This document shows positions 27,244 to 35,828 of a stretch of DNA of 64,000 bases, piece after piece; the first letter of the stretch is position 1, and every line of letters begins with the position of its first letter. The stretch covers positions 62,001-126,000 of the forward strand of contig JAXLXI010000004.1 in assembly GCA_046328035.1 (NCBI GenBank), written 5' to 3'. The translations under genes were made by a program, and so were the position numbers. A model generated the notes under the pieces. The model saw nothing but the letters and a program-made list of their open reading frames with translations. It was not told the origin of the DNA and ran no database searches. This DNA is from JBGASG01 sp046328035. Lineage in GTDB: Bacteria; Cyanobacteriota; Vampirovibrionia; Obscuribacterales; Obscuribacteraceae.

Positions 27244-28520
27244 GCGTCGCCACGCCTTCATTCACCCGGTCCAGGCAACTATCTATTGAGATCGCCGAAC
27301 TAATTCCCGGCGGCGTCGACAGCCCGTTTCGTTCTTTCAAAGAAGTGGGCGGCGATACGATTTTCTTCAATCGCGGTTTGGGCTCGCACATCTTTGATGT
27401 TGACGGCAACGAATACATTGATTATCTGGGCGCGTGGGGACCGGCAATTCTGGGCTACTGTTACCCAGAGGTGGTGGCAGCCTGTCAGCAAGCCGTCGCC
27501 GCCGGCGCACTATTCGGCGCGCCGCACGAAGCCGAACTTTCCATGGCGAGAGAATTGACTGCAACCATGCCCAGCATGGAGCAGGTGCGTTTCGTCAATT
27601 CCGGCACCGAAGCCGTAATGAGCGCGATTCGCCTGGCCCGAGGATTTACAGGCAAAGACCTGATCATCATGTGCGAGGGAGGCTACCATGGGCACAGCGA
27701 CTCGGTGCTGGCTTCGGTATCGCACCGGTCCAGCGCCGGCATTCCAGCAGCTACCGCTCGCAATACCGTGCTCGTGCCTTTCAATGATGCGAAGGCATTG
27801 CAGAAGATTCTGCGCGTGCGCGGCAAGCGCGCAGCAGCGCTGGTGATCGAACCTGTCTGCGGCTCGATGGGCGTTGTACCGCCGGAAGACGGCTATCTCC
27901 AGGAAGTGGCGGAGCTTTGCGCCGCGCATGATGTTGTGCTGATTTTCGACGAGGTCCTCACCGGTCTGAGAATTGCCAGAGGCGGTGCTCAGTCCTATTA
28001 CGGAATCAAACCAGACCTGACCTGTCTGGGCAAAGCGCTGGCAGGCGGCGCCCCGATTGGTGCGTTCGGCGGTCGCCGCGACATAATGCAACACCTGGAA
28101 CCAATCGGCAAGGTCTATCAGGCCGGCACATTCTCGGGCAATCCGGTCACTATGGCAGGCGGCATCAAAACGCTGCAGATTCTCGGCAAACCGGATATCT
28201 ACGAACACCTGGAGGAGCGTACCGCTCATCTCTTCGATGGATTGTCCAGGTCCGTCAAAAAATACGGCGCCCCCATACAGTTGCAGCGAGTCGGCTCAAT
28301 GTTCGCCATCATCTTCGCACCAAATGCGGTGCGCAATTTTCAAGACTCCCTGACTATAGACGCCGGCAGCTTCGCCAAATTCTTCCATTATCTGTTGAAC
28401 AACGGTATCTATTTGCCCCCTTCATCAGTCGATGCCGCTTGCCTCTCCGCGGCCCATACATCTGATGATATCGACCGCACGATCGAAATCTGCGACCCGG
28501 CCATTCAACTGCTTGCTTAA
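27240..28520 (+). CDS. hemL: Glutamate-1-semialdehyde 2,1-aminomutase
   Basis: A PLP enzyme that makes 5-aminolevulinate from glutamate-1-semialdehyde in the C5 tetrapyrrole pathway. The 426-aa protein has IPGGVDSPFRSF near the start, RFVNSGTEAVMSAIRLAR, CEGGYHGHSDS, IFDEVLTGLR and the PLP-lysine K265 in CLGKALAGGAPIGAFGG, then GTFSGNPVTMAGG. These motifs are characteristic of HemL rather than other class III aminotransferases. ATG 27240 overlaps the previous stop by 4 bp. The C5 route fits cyanobacteria-related and most other bacteria. Confidence 0.9.
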   Translation: MSVATPSFTRSRQLSIEIAELIPGGVDSPFRSFKEVGGDTIFFNRGLGSHIFDVDGNEYIDYLGAWGPAILGYCYPEVVAACQQAVAAGALFGAPHEAELSMARELTATMPSMEQVRFVNSGTEAVMSAIRLARGFTGKDLIIMCEGGYHGHSDSVLASVSHRSSAGIPAATARNTVLVPFNDAKALQKILRVRGKRAAALVIEPVCGSMGVVPPEDGYLQEVAELCAAHDVVLIFDEVLTGLRIARGGAQSYYGIKPDLTCLGKALAGGAPIGAFGGRRDIMQHLEPIGKVYQAGTFSGNPVTMAGGIKTLQILGKPDIYEHLEERTAHLFDGLSRSVKKYGAPIQLQRVGSMFAIIFAPNAVRNFQDSLTIDAGSFAKFFHYLLNNGIYLPPSSVDAACLSAAHTSDDIDRTIEICDPAIQLLA

Positions 28521-28617
28521 GGCACCGGGACGCATATTTTCAGATCAGGACTATTAGGTGATGCTCATAGAAAGCCGCCCTGCGCCGTTTGCGCACGCGG
28601 GTGTGCGGGTTTGCGCA

Positions 28618-28646
28618 TTGCATGGCTATTGCCCCCTGCCTATAAT
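28618..28646 (+). promoter_or_regulatory. Strong sigma70-like promoter for the five-paralogue array
   Basis: TTGCAT (28618-28623) and a perfect TATAAT (28641-28646) are separated by 17 bp. The transcript would start near 28653, giving a 40-base leader with AGGAGAG before the first array gene. Confidence 0.7.
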
Positions 28647-28692
28647 CCGGAACAGCCCCACAAGTTCCCGTAACGTTGGCAGGAGAGAACAC

Positions 28693-29451
28693 ATGGCTAA
28701 CACTGCGCACCAGTCCGGTGCGGAGGCGCAAATAGACGCGCCCGCAGCCGGCGGCGATAACAACGCCACCCTGAAATTGGACATCAAGGAAATCATGTTA
28801 CCAGCGCTGAACGATGCTTCGGTCCAGGCTTTCATGGTGGCCGTCAACGACATGAAAAAAGGTGGATGCGGCTGCGCGATACCGAGCACCGACATCTACG
28901 ACGTAAAAGATTGGACCAGAAGAGATATAGATTCGCAGTTTGGACTCGTGCGCCGCGACAAAGGTTATTCCTTCGAACGGATTCAGGGAGCCGACGGCAA
29001 TACCTATGCGCTCGACATGGACTACAGCCACGGCGGTCCCGGCAGGCCGACTGTGTACGAGCGGGATATCTACGGCAACAAAGTCGAAGTCACCGATCCC
29101 GCTGTGATTAAAGACATCGCGGCACGCGGCAACTATCTGGCAGTCATTGATGCCTCCCAAGATCGCATTGCGAAACTGGGCTGGACAGACGACCAGCGAA
29201 AGGACGCTCAACACATCCTCGACGCCGTCGGTGACAAAAATCCGAAGGCTCTGCAAAAGGCTGTCATGCAATACCTTTTGGATGGCGGCGACTTCCAGAA
29301 ACTCCTGATTGGACTTGGCAGTCTGGCGAAAGTACAGGTCAAGGACCTGGACATGAACTGGGGGCACGGACCAGATCATGACACCATGAGCATCACGTTC
29401 GCCGGCTCCGACCACAGCAACTTCGACTTCACCTGGCCACCAAAATCATAA
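28693..29451 (+). CDS. Array paralogue A, unknown family (252 aa)
   Basis: First of five tandem related genes. Shared elements: VKDWTRRDIDSQFGLV (the DW...FG motif, about 75-90), an IQGADGNTYALDMD strand pair, VYERDIYGNKVEVTDP, then a helical segment ending in LLDGGDFQKLL. A beta C-terminus follows (DTMSITFAG...FDFTWPP). It has an extra KKGGCGCAIP stretch with two Cys absent from the others. There is no signal peptide or membrane segment, so it is probably cytosolic or exported by a dedicated route. ATG 28693 has AGGAGAG six bases upstream. Function unknown. Confidence 0.75.
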   Translation: MANTAHQSGAEAQIDAPAAGGDNNATLKLDIKEIMLPALNDASVQAFMVAVNDMKKGGCGCAIPSTDIYDVKDWTRRDIDSQFGLVRRDKGYSFERIQGADGNTYALDMDYSHGGPGRPTVYERDIYGNKVEVTDPAVIKDIAARGNYLAVIDASQDRIAKLGWTDDQRKDAQHILDAVGDKNPKALQKAVMQYLLDGGDFQKLLIGLGSLAKVQVKDLDMNWGHGPDHDTMSITFAGSDHSNFDFTWPPKS

Positions 29452-29481
29452 CGGCAACTAGCACCTGGGGAGATCACATTC

Positions 29482-30291
29482 ATGAGCTACGACATGCACC
29501 ATTCTGGTGCCCGGATTGACGCGGACACACAAGCGATCAGTTTAGCCCGCAAAGATGCAAGCGGCGACTCGCAGACATCGCCCTGGCAAGCCGATGCTTC
29601 ATTGCTGTCTTTCGATCGAGAAAGCATGCAAGCGGCGCTGGCATCTATCAAAGCGATGGAAAGTCGCGAGAGCGGAGTTTCTGCAGTTACTCCTGGACAA
29701 GCTTTGATCACGGACCTGTCCTCGATCAAAGATTGGGAAGCAGTAGACGTGAAAGCACAGTTCGGCATTACGCGCACAGTAACCGGCACCGGCGAGTCAC
29801 TCCATATCGACAGAATTCCGGGACCAGACGGCAAGACGTACGCACTGGAATACAACAGAGAAGGTCAAGATGCCAGGGCTACTTTCTTCGAAGTAGACGC
29901 AAACGGCAAGCGCGCTGAAGTCACAGACCCCGCACTGCTGCAAGAACTGAGCCAGAGAGCAAAGTTGATCAACGTTGTCGACCTATCAAAAGATCGCCTC
30001 GCGGCTCTGGCTTTGACGCCGGAGCAAAAGGCCGCCCTGGACTCAATAGCAGCTGCAGTCAGAGCCCAAGATAGTGCATCTCTGAAAGACGCGATCGACA
30101 GTTTCCTCAAGAATGGTGGCACAAAGGAAACTCTCTTCATGGCGCTGCCCGCCGAATTGCAGGTGAAGACCGCCAACGCCATGGTCGCCGGCGGTCACAG
30201 CAAAGATGGCGTCGATACGATTTCACTCCTGGTGTACAACGAAGCGAGCGGAGAGTTCGACTTCAATTTCAATTACACCTTTCCAAAATGA
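29482..30291 (+). CDS. Array paralogue B, unknown family (269 aa)
   Basis: Second array gene, 30 bp after A, with GGGGAG before the ATG. An N-terminal helix MQAALASIKAME precedes the family core: IKDWEAVDVKAQFGI, RIPGPDGKTYALEY, FFEVDANGKRAEVTDP, a helix pair LTPEQKAALDSIAAAV, FLKNGGTKETLF, and the C-terminal strands DTISLLVY and FDFNFNYTFP. It is the most regular member and useful as a query. No known enzyme motif is visible. Confidence 0.75.
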   Translation: MSYDMHHSGARIDADTQAISLARKDASGDSQTSPWQADASLLSFDRESMQAALASIKAMESRESGVSAVTPGQALITDLSSIKDWEAVDVKAQFGITRTVTGTGESLHIDRIPGPDGKTYALEYNREGQDARATFFEVDANGKRAEVTDPALLQELSQRAKLINVVDLSKDRLAALALTPEQKAALDSIAAAVRAQDSASLKDAIDSFLKNGGTKETLFMALPAELQVKTANAMVAGGHSKDGVDTISLLVYNEASGEFDFNFNYTFPK

Positions 30292-30300
30292 GGCTTTCTT

Positions 30301-31044
30301 ATGAGCAACCAGTCACACCCGGAAGGTCCGGGTTTACCAGAATCAAAGTTGATTCATCCGGAGCAAGCGCCGCTCGCGATCAGTGGCGGTGACCTCCTGG
30401 CGGTCGGCGACACCAATCAAATGAATGGCGTCCTGCAATGTTTCAGAGACATGGAGAAAAGACCCGGATTTCACGGCAGCACAACGGATCCTTTTAAAGT
30501 GGAGGACTGGTCGAATATCAATGCTGCCACCACATACGGAGTCGTCAACGATGGGGGCGGGTATTCGATCAATCAAATTCCCGGCATCGACGGCGAGACG
30601 TACAGTTATCGCTTCAACCGGGTGATGGATGGCATCAGCCAACATGTGTACAAGCAGGATGCGTTCGGCAACGACATCGAAGTCACCGACCAGCGCGTGC
30701 TCATGGAGATATCTCGTAAGGCTAATTTGATTCACCGCGTCGACGCAAGCCAGCAGTTGCTCTCAACTAAAACCGACGAGCAGAAAGAGATGCTGGACAA
30801 GATGGTGATGGCAGTAAAGGCCGACGATATCGCCAGAATCGTAAATCTGCTGACGGAATACGTGCAGTCCGGCTCATCGCTCAAAGACTGCGGCGACGCA
30901 TTCGAGGCAGCCGCCACTGTTCGCAATGCCGGTGCGTCCTTCGTCTTCCAGCCGAACACCGACTCAGACACTTTGACGATCAAGTACAGACGCGCAGACG
31001 GCGACGAGAGAGAAGTCGAAGTCACAATGCCCAAGCAGCAGTAG
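30301..31044 (+). CDS. Array paralogue C, unknown family (247 aa)
   Basis: Third array gene, nine bases after B. The core is kept: VEDWSNINAATTYGVV, QIPGIDGETYSYRF, VYKQDAFGNDIEVTDQ, LIHRVDASQQLL, TDEQKEMLDKMV, then YVQSGSSLKDC and the closing DTLTIKYRRADG strands. The TDPFKVEDW lead-in is shared with paralogue E. No signal peptide. It starts behind GAGG. Confidence 0.75.
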   Translation: MSNQSHPEGPGLPESKLIHPEQAPLAISGGDLLAVGDTNQMNGVLQCFRDMEKRPGFHGSTTDPFKVEDWSNINAATTYGVVNDGGGYSINQIPGIDGETYSYRFNRVMDGISQHVYKQDAFGNDIEVTDQRVLMEISRKANLIHRVDASQQLLSTKTDEQKEMLDKMVMAVKADDIARIVNLLTEYVQSGSSLKDCGDAFEAAATVRNAGASFVFQPNTDSDTLTIKYRRADGDEREVEVTMPKQQ

Positions 31045-31055
31045 GGAGAGACAAT

Positions 31056-31772
31056 ATGAGCGATGTAACACGCCCGCTAGGTGTGGGCTCCCGCGCGGGC
31101 GATAACCCGACGCTCAGGCAGCCTGTGGATGACACCGGAGAAACTAACCTGAACGTGTTCGACAAGCAGAGTATGACAGAGGCGCTGTCCGCCATCCGGG
31201 CGATGCAGCTTAAGGATGAACCGCTGTCGCCGATACCGGCCGGCACGGAGATTAAGGATGTGTTCGGCAAACACGACTGGGAAAACATCGATTTAGGGAA
31301 AGAATTCGGATTTACCAAGACGGAAGAAAAACTGACCATCGATAAAATTCCCGGCGACGACGGCAAAACCTACAGCATGGAACTCGACAACAAAGACGGT
31401 AGGCTCGCCGTCTGGGAAGTCGATGAACAGGGCAACAAGAAGAAAGTTGAAGATCCGCTGATCATCTTAGATATTCTGCAAAAAGCAAAATATCTCGAAG
31501 CCATCCATGACGGAAAGCAGTTTCTCGAGAGTTTGAACTTAAAGCCTGAACAAAAGGCCGTAAAAGACGCTGTCGATGCATTCCTGAAGGCAGGCGGTGC
31601 CCCGTCCAGCCTGTTCCACGCGCTGGGCACGCTGCTCATGCTGCGTCAGGTGGAAGGCGTTATCGTCGGCATTCACAAAATGGACGGCCGCGACAGCATC
31701 ATGATTGGCTTCGGCAAAGGGTCCGACAAGCCGGACGTGATCATCGATCTGCCGAAACAGATCAAAGCGTGA
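31056..31772 (+). CDS. Array paralogue D, unknown family (238 aa)
   Basis: Fourth array gene, 11 bp after C with GGGAGA before the ATG. It has SMTEALSAIRAMQ in the N-terminal helix, KHDWENIDLGKEFGF, KIPGDDGKTYSMEL, VWEVDEQGNKKKVEDP, LKPEQKAVKDAVDAF, LKAGGAPSSLFHAL and DSIMIGFGKG. It is the shortest and most charged copy, lacking some residues between the DP motif and the EQK helix. Confidence 0.75.
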   Translation: MSDVTRPLGVGSRAGDNPTLRQPVDDTGETNLNVFDKQSMTEALSAIRAMQLKDEPLSPIPAGTEIKDVFGKHDWENIDLGKEFGFTKTEEKLTIDKIPGDDGKTYSMELDNKDGRLAVWEVDEQGNKKKVEDPLIILDILQKAKYLEAIHDGKQFLESLNLKPEQKAVKDAVDAFLKAGGAPSSLFHALGTLLMLRQVEGVIVGIHKMDGRDSIMIGFGKGSDKPDVIIDLPKQIKA

Positions 31773-31798
31773 CTCGACAATCTAAGGAAGGTGACATC

Positions 31799-32554
31799 AT
31801 GAGTCAAATCGATCATTCGCGCACCACCGGCGACCAGGGAGCGCATCCATACCCGCCGCCGGAGGCGCTGCACGCAGAGGATCGGCACCCGGGTCTCAAT
31901 CCTGGGGACTTCCTCAACGTTACCAATCAACAACAGCTAAGTGATGCGCTGTCCGCCATCCGCTCCATGACAGGCTCGACGGATCCTTTCTCGATTACGG
32001 ACTGGAGCGGAATCGATGCCAAATCAGTCTATGGAGTGACTGAGACCGAAAATGGCTGGAAGGTTGATAGAGTCCCCGGACTGAACGGCAAAACCTACTC
32101 CGTCGTCTTCGAACGAGACGACGGCGGAACCGGCTTTACCGAACGTGTGTATCAAGTCGGTGCCGACGGCGAACTAAAGGAAGTAACGACGCCATACATC
32201 GCGGTGCCGGCGATGCGGACAGCTGATTTGATTCATCGCGTCTGCGAGAGCCAGGCACTGCTTGCCAATCCCGAAATCAGCGAAGGACAGCACCAGATTC
32301 TCGAGTCACTCGTTCAGCACATCAGCCAGGGTGAAGGCGATCTCGATCAGCTCGTCAAAGACTACCTGAACAAAGGCGGCACATTCAAACAGTTTGTGGA
32401 GGCGCTGAAAGCCGCAGTCTTAGTTAAAGGCGTTGATGCGGACATCGAATACAAGCAGAATGTCGATTACGCGCAGGAGTTGTGGGTGACGTTTCCCATC
32501 CAAGACGAAGTCGGATATAAATTTCGCTACGATCCGCTGAGCAAGCCGCTTTAG
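31799..32554 (+). CDS. Array paralogue E, unknown family (251 aa)
   Basis: Fifth array gene. SDALSAIRSM is nearly identical to the helix of D, followed by ITDWSGIDAKSVYGV, RVPGLNGKTYSVVF, VYQVGADGELKEVTTP, LIHRVCESQALL, LNKGGTFKQFVEAL and a modified C-terminus ending KFRYDPLSKPL. ATG 31799 has AAGGAAGG upstream and is preferred to GTG 31769, which would overlap D. Its TAG stop interleaves with the TAA of the convergent kinase gene (shared bases 32552-32553), leaving no room for a terminator. Confidence 0.75.
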   Translation: MSQIDHSRTTGDQGAHPYPPPEALHAEDRHPGLNPGDFLNVTNQQQLSDALSAIRSMTGSTDPFSITDWSGIDAKSVYGVTETENGWKVDRVPGLNGKTYSVVFERDDGGTGFTERVYQVGADGELKEVTTPYIAVPAMRTADLIHRVCESQALLANPEISEGQHQILESLVQHISQGEGDLDQLVKDYLNKGGTFKQFVEALKAAVLVKGVDADIEYKQNVDYAQELWVTFPIQDEVGYKFRYDPLSKPL

Positions 32555-34293
32555 CGTGACAACGCCTGATTGACTTCACCAAGTTCTTTCTCAGCCATCT
32601 TCGCCTCAGAAGACGACTCGCCATAACGACGTTTCTTCTCAAAAACCACCCACTCGAGCGCCGACTTAGCTGCCTGGTAGTCACCGAGTTTGTAATAGAC
32701 ACGACCCAGCGATTGCAAACTATCGCAGTATCGCGGGTCAGCATTGCCGAAGCGCCCGGCGACTTCATGCGCTGATTTGAAGTAAGAACGAGCTTGATAG
32801 AGATCGCCCATCTTTTGCGCACGCTGCGCCGCTTGCATGTATTGAGTGTAATAGTCGCCCAGTGAATACTGGCGCACCGGCTGTGCGGCTTGTTGATACC
32901 GCTGGGCGTATTGCTGCTGGGTAGCCGGCTGCGCATACTGCTGTGTGGCAGCCGGCTGAGGGACGGCTTGTTGAGAAACAGGCTGTTCGACCACCGGGGG
33001 CGGTTGCACGGCGATGGGTTGAGATTGCACTTGCGGCTGTTGCGAAACCGGTTGAAGCGCTGATGGGGACGTCGTGCGCGACGCGGTCGACCGGGTGACA
33101 GGTTGCAACTCATCCTCCGCCTCGGGGCGCGCGGCCGGATGCATCATCTGGAAGGCCAGAATAAAAATCGCCACCACACCGAACGCGGCAAGACCGAGCA
33201 CCGCCGGGTGCACATGCCCGAAAGTCTTCTGGACTTGATCGATTTGCTCGTGAACTTGCGCGGCCACATTGGCGGGGATCGGAATGGAAAGAGTGACGTG
33301 GTGCCCGGCACGAATTGCTTCCAGGGCTTTCTGCAATTCGTCCATGGTCTGGAAACGATCGTCGGGAGACTTAGACATGCACTTGCGGACTACATCTTCC
33401 AGACCACGCGGGAAAGTTATTTCGGGAACAGCCTCGGCAAATAATGGAATATCTCCATGCACTTGCTGGTACATGCATTCAATCGGGCTGCCACCGCTGA
33501 ACGGTGTGCGTCCAGTGAGCGCGAAATACATGACACAGCCCAGTGAATAGATGTCTGAGCGCACATCCTGCGGTTTGGCGCCGCACTGCTCAGGACTCAT
33601 ATACTGCGGGCTGCCGAATATCTCGCCTGTGGCGGTGAGCTTGGCGGCGTCGCCCAGTTCTGTTTCATCAAGTTTGGCAATTCCGAAATCGACGATCTTG
33701 ACAAAATCCGGATTGCCGTCGTAATCGCAGATCATGATGTTGGCCGGTTTGATGTCGCGGTGAATGACACCGCGCGCATGAGCATGAGCCAGTCCCGCTG
33801 CGGCAGAAATGAACATCGGCACCGCGCGTGACGCCAAAATCGGGTGCCCCTTTTTGACCATGTGGTCCAGGTTGGTTCCCTCGATGTAATCCATGACCAG
33901 GTACGGCTGTCCGCCTTCAACGCCGACGTCGGAGACGCGCAAAATATTTGGATGATCCAGGAGGCTGAGCGCATTGGCTTCCTGCAGCAAGCGCTTCATC
34001 GCCGCTTTGCTGGTGATCAAAGTAGGCAATATGGTTTTAATGGCAACAACGCGATTCATCAAGGTGTGGCGCGCCTTGTATATACGCCCCATGCCACCGT
34101 CAGTAATGGCTTCGGTGATCTCGTACTTGCCCCCGATGATCATGTCGGGTTTCCAGGGTTCCTGCAGCTCAACCAGCGTCGATTGATCGAACGGGCACGT
34201 ACGCTCTCCTTCTTCGTACTCCTCGTCGCAGATCAAGCAGACCATGCGCTTGGGCACGTGCATCCTCAATGAATCGATGCTGTGTTCGCTCAT
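32551..34293 (-). CDS. Membrane Ser/Thr protein kinase with C-terminal TPR region
   Basis: 580 aa. An N-terminal zinc-knuckle-like CxxC...C stretch (C19, C22, C33) is followed by a Hanks-type kinase domain at about 55-315. It has TDGGMGRIY, catalytic K86, HRDIKPAN with D180, DFG at 202-204 and SPQYMSPEQC, so it should be active. One transmembrane helix lies at about 364-384. The outer part is Gln/Pro-rich (about 400-480) and ends in TPR-like helices (about 485-575). It overlaps the DUF2252 gene start-to-stop by 4 bp (ATGA) and is convergent with paralogue E. Confidence 0.9.
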   Translation of the reverse strand: MSEHSIDSLRMHVPKRMVCLICDEEYEEGERTCPFDQSTLVELQEPWKPDMIIGGKYEITEAITDGGMGRIYKARHTLMNRVVAIKTILPTLITSKAAMKRLLQEANALSLLDHPNILRVSDVGVEGGQPYLVMDYIEGTNLDHMVKKGHPILASRAVPMFISAAAGLAHAHARGVIHRDIKPANIMICDYDGNPDFVKIVDFGIAKLDETELGDAAKLTATGEIFGSPQYMSPEQCGAKPQDVRSDIYSLGCVMYFALTGRTPFSGGSPIECMYQQVHGDIPLFAEAVPEITFPRGLEDVVRKCMSKSPDDRFQTMDELQKALEAIRAGHHVTLSIPIPANVAAQVHEQIDQVQKTFGHVHPAVLGLAAFGVVAIFILAFQMMHPAARPEAEDELQPVTRSTASRTTSPSALQPVSQQPQVQSQPIAVQPPPVVEQPVSQQAVPQPAATQQYAQPATQQQYAQRYQQAAQPVRQYSLGDYYTQYMQAAQRAQKMGDLYQARSYFKSAHEVAGRFGNADPRYCDSLQSLGRVYYKLGDYQAAKSALEWVVFEKKRRYGESSSEAKMAEKELGEVNQALSR

Positions 34294-35684
34294 TCGTCCT
34301 CTAGTATCTCCGCCTTCACGCGGCCGTCCTTCACTGCCTTGAGCAGGGCTTCATGGTCTCGCTCAGTTTGATCGGCATACTGCACCGCCCACGAACCAAG
34401 CGCTTTATCGAAGGTATCCCCATCACCGAGGTAGCCGGCGATGGTAGCCGCGTCTCCGCTGCGGGCGTGCGCCTTGGCCAGCACCTCACCGAAAAGAGTG
34501 CCCATCTTGATCAAGTGCGAAGCTTCCCAGGTATCGGTGGTCAGCTTGACTTTGGTATCGCGCAGTTGCCTGACATAGAAGTGCACGCCCTGTTTACCCT
34601 GGAACCAGCCCAGGAAGATATCGCTGGCTGATTGCACGACACGCTGTCCGGTGACGACACGCTGTCCGTGGTTTTCGAACTCACTTTTTCCTGTGTACTT
34701 TTCCAGCACCGAGTTGTTGGCTTGTTTGACTTGCAAGAAGAGCGGCTCACCATCCGGTGACATCATCAAGATAATGTAGCAGCGAGTGCCGACACTGCCG
34801 ATGCCGACTACTTTGATGGCGGCATCGATCAGCTTGTAGCGCTCGAACAAATGGCGCTTGTCGTCTTGCAAGGATTCTTTGTAGGCATTCAAACCCCAGA
34901 CGGCACGTTCCATAAAGTCAGGGTCGTTATCCGGATGGTAGATCAGGGGTGGGTTGTCTTTAATTTTCGAAAGTCCGCCGGCATCGCTTTCGGTCAGCTT
35001 CGGAAACATGCGCCAGCTGGTCTTCTTAACCGCTTTCTTCAAATCATCCTGAAGGTTCTTCTTGAGGGCGGCGCACGTGACGTTGTTAACTGTTTCTTCC
35101 CAGTCCAGCTTGTAGTACCAGATATCCAGAATCGCCAATGAAGACAGTTCCGCCATCTTCATCCGGTAGGCGCGCGCCACCTGCTCAGCTGCAGCTAGCG
35201 CATCACGTTTCTTCAGACCGTTCTCGCGAGCGATCAGGACTACGCTCACGGCCAGGCGTTTGAGATCCCACTCCCAGGGACCGGGCAGTGTTTCGTCAAA
35301 GTCGTTGAGGTCGAAAACAATGTTTCTCTCGGGCGTGGCGAACGCGCCGAAGTTGAGCGAGTGACAGTCTCCGCAGAGTTGCACCTTCACCCGGCTGATC
35401 GGGGTAGTCGAAAGGTCGCTGGCCATGACCGCCGCCGCCCCGCGAAAGAAAGTATGGGGAGACTTGAGCATCCGTCCATAGCGAATCGGCACCAGCTCCG
35501 GGAGGCGCCCCTCATCTTGTGCCAGCAAGATGTCGATCGGGTCCGGACGCTTGTCCGCCGGCTCCCAATTGCAATGCTTTTCATGAGGCACAGCACCAGC
35601 CAGAACCTTGCCGCGCGCCCGCCGGTCGTCACGTGGCGTCACCGTCGCGTCGTGCAGTATTGCCATCTTCTCTTCTTTAGCCAC
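34290..35684 (-). CDS. DUF2252 family protein (kinase-like fold)
   Basis: A 464-aa protein with the DUF2252 hallmarks: RMLKSPHTFFRGAAAVMASD, LCGDCHSLNFGAFATPE, FDLNDFDETLPGPWEWDLKR and VGIGSVGTRCY. The family has a protein-kinase/APH-like fold, and its biochemical role is unknown. The start is GTG 35684 with GAGG about nine bases upstream; ATG 35666 is the alternative. It precedes and overlaps the Ser/Thr kinase gene, so the two are probably made together. Confidence 0.85.
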   Translation of the reverse strand: MAKEEKMAILHDATVTPRDDRRARGKVLAGAVPHEKHCNWEPADKRPDPIDILLAQDEGRLPELVPIRYGRMLKSPHTFFRGAAAVMASDLSTTPISRVKVQLCGDCHSLNFGAFATPERNIVFDLNDFDETLPGPWEWDLKRLAVSVVLIARENGLKKRDALAAAEQVARAYRMKMAELSSLAILDIWYYKLDWEETVNNVTCAALKKNLQDDLKKAVKKTSWRMFPKLTESDAGGLSKIKDNPPLIYHPDNDPDFMERAVWGLNAYKESLQDDKRHLFERYKLIDAAIKVVGIGSVGTRCYIILMMSPDGEPLFLQVKQANNSVLEKYTGKSEFENHGQRVVTGQRVVQSASDIFLGWFQGKQGVHFYVRQLRDTKVKLTTDTWEASHLIKMGTLFGEVLAKAHARSGDAATIAGYLGDGDTFDKALGSWAVQYADQTERDHEALLKAVKDGRVKAEILEDE

Positions 35685-35828
35685 GGTTCTAACCTCACCC
35701 CGCCTTATAGCTCAACCATTTAGATCCATATATGGACAATTAGGATATGCCCGCCAATACGGGAAGCGGCACAAGATTTTTTCCTCTTTTGCGGAGGAAT
35801 TTCAATCCCTGGCATGTCAGTCAAGGGG

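Noticed and set aside
35731..35742. TCCATATATGGA palindrome upstream of the DUF2252 gene
   Set aside because: A 12-bp AT-centred palindrome is common by chance and no second copy or family context supports an operator.
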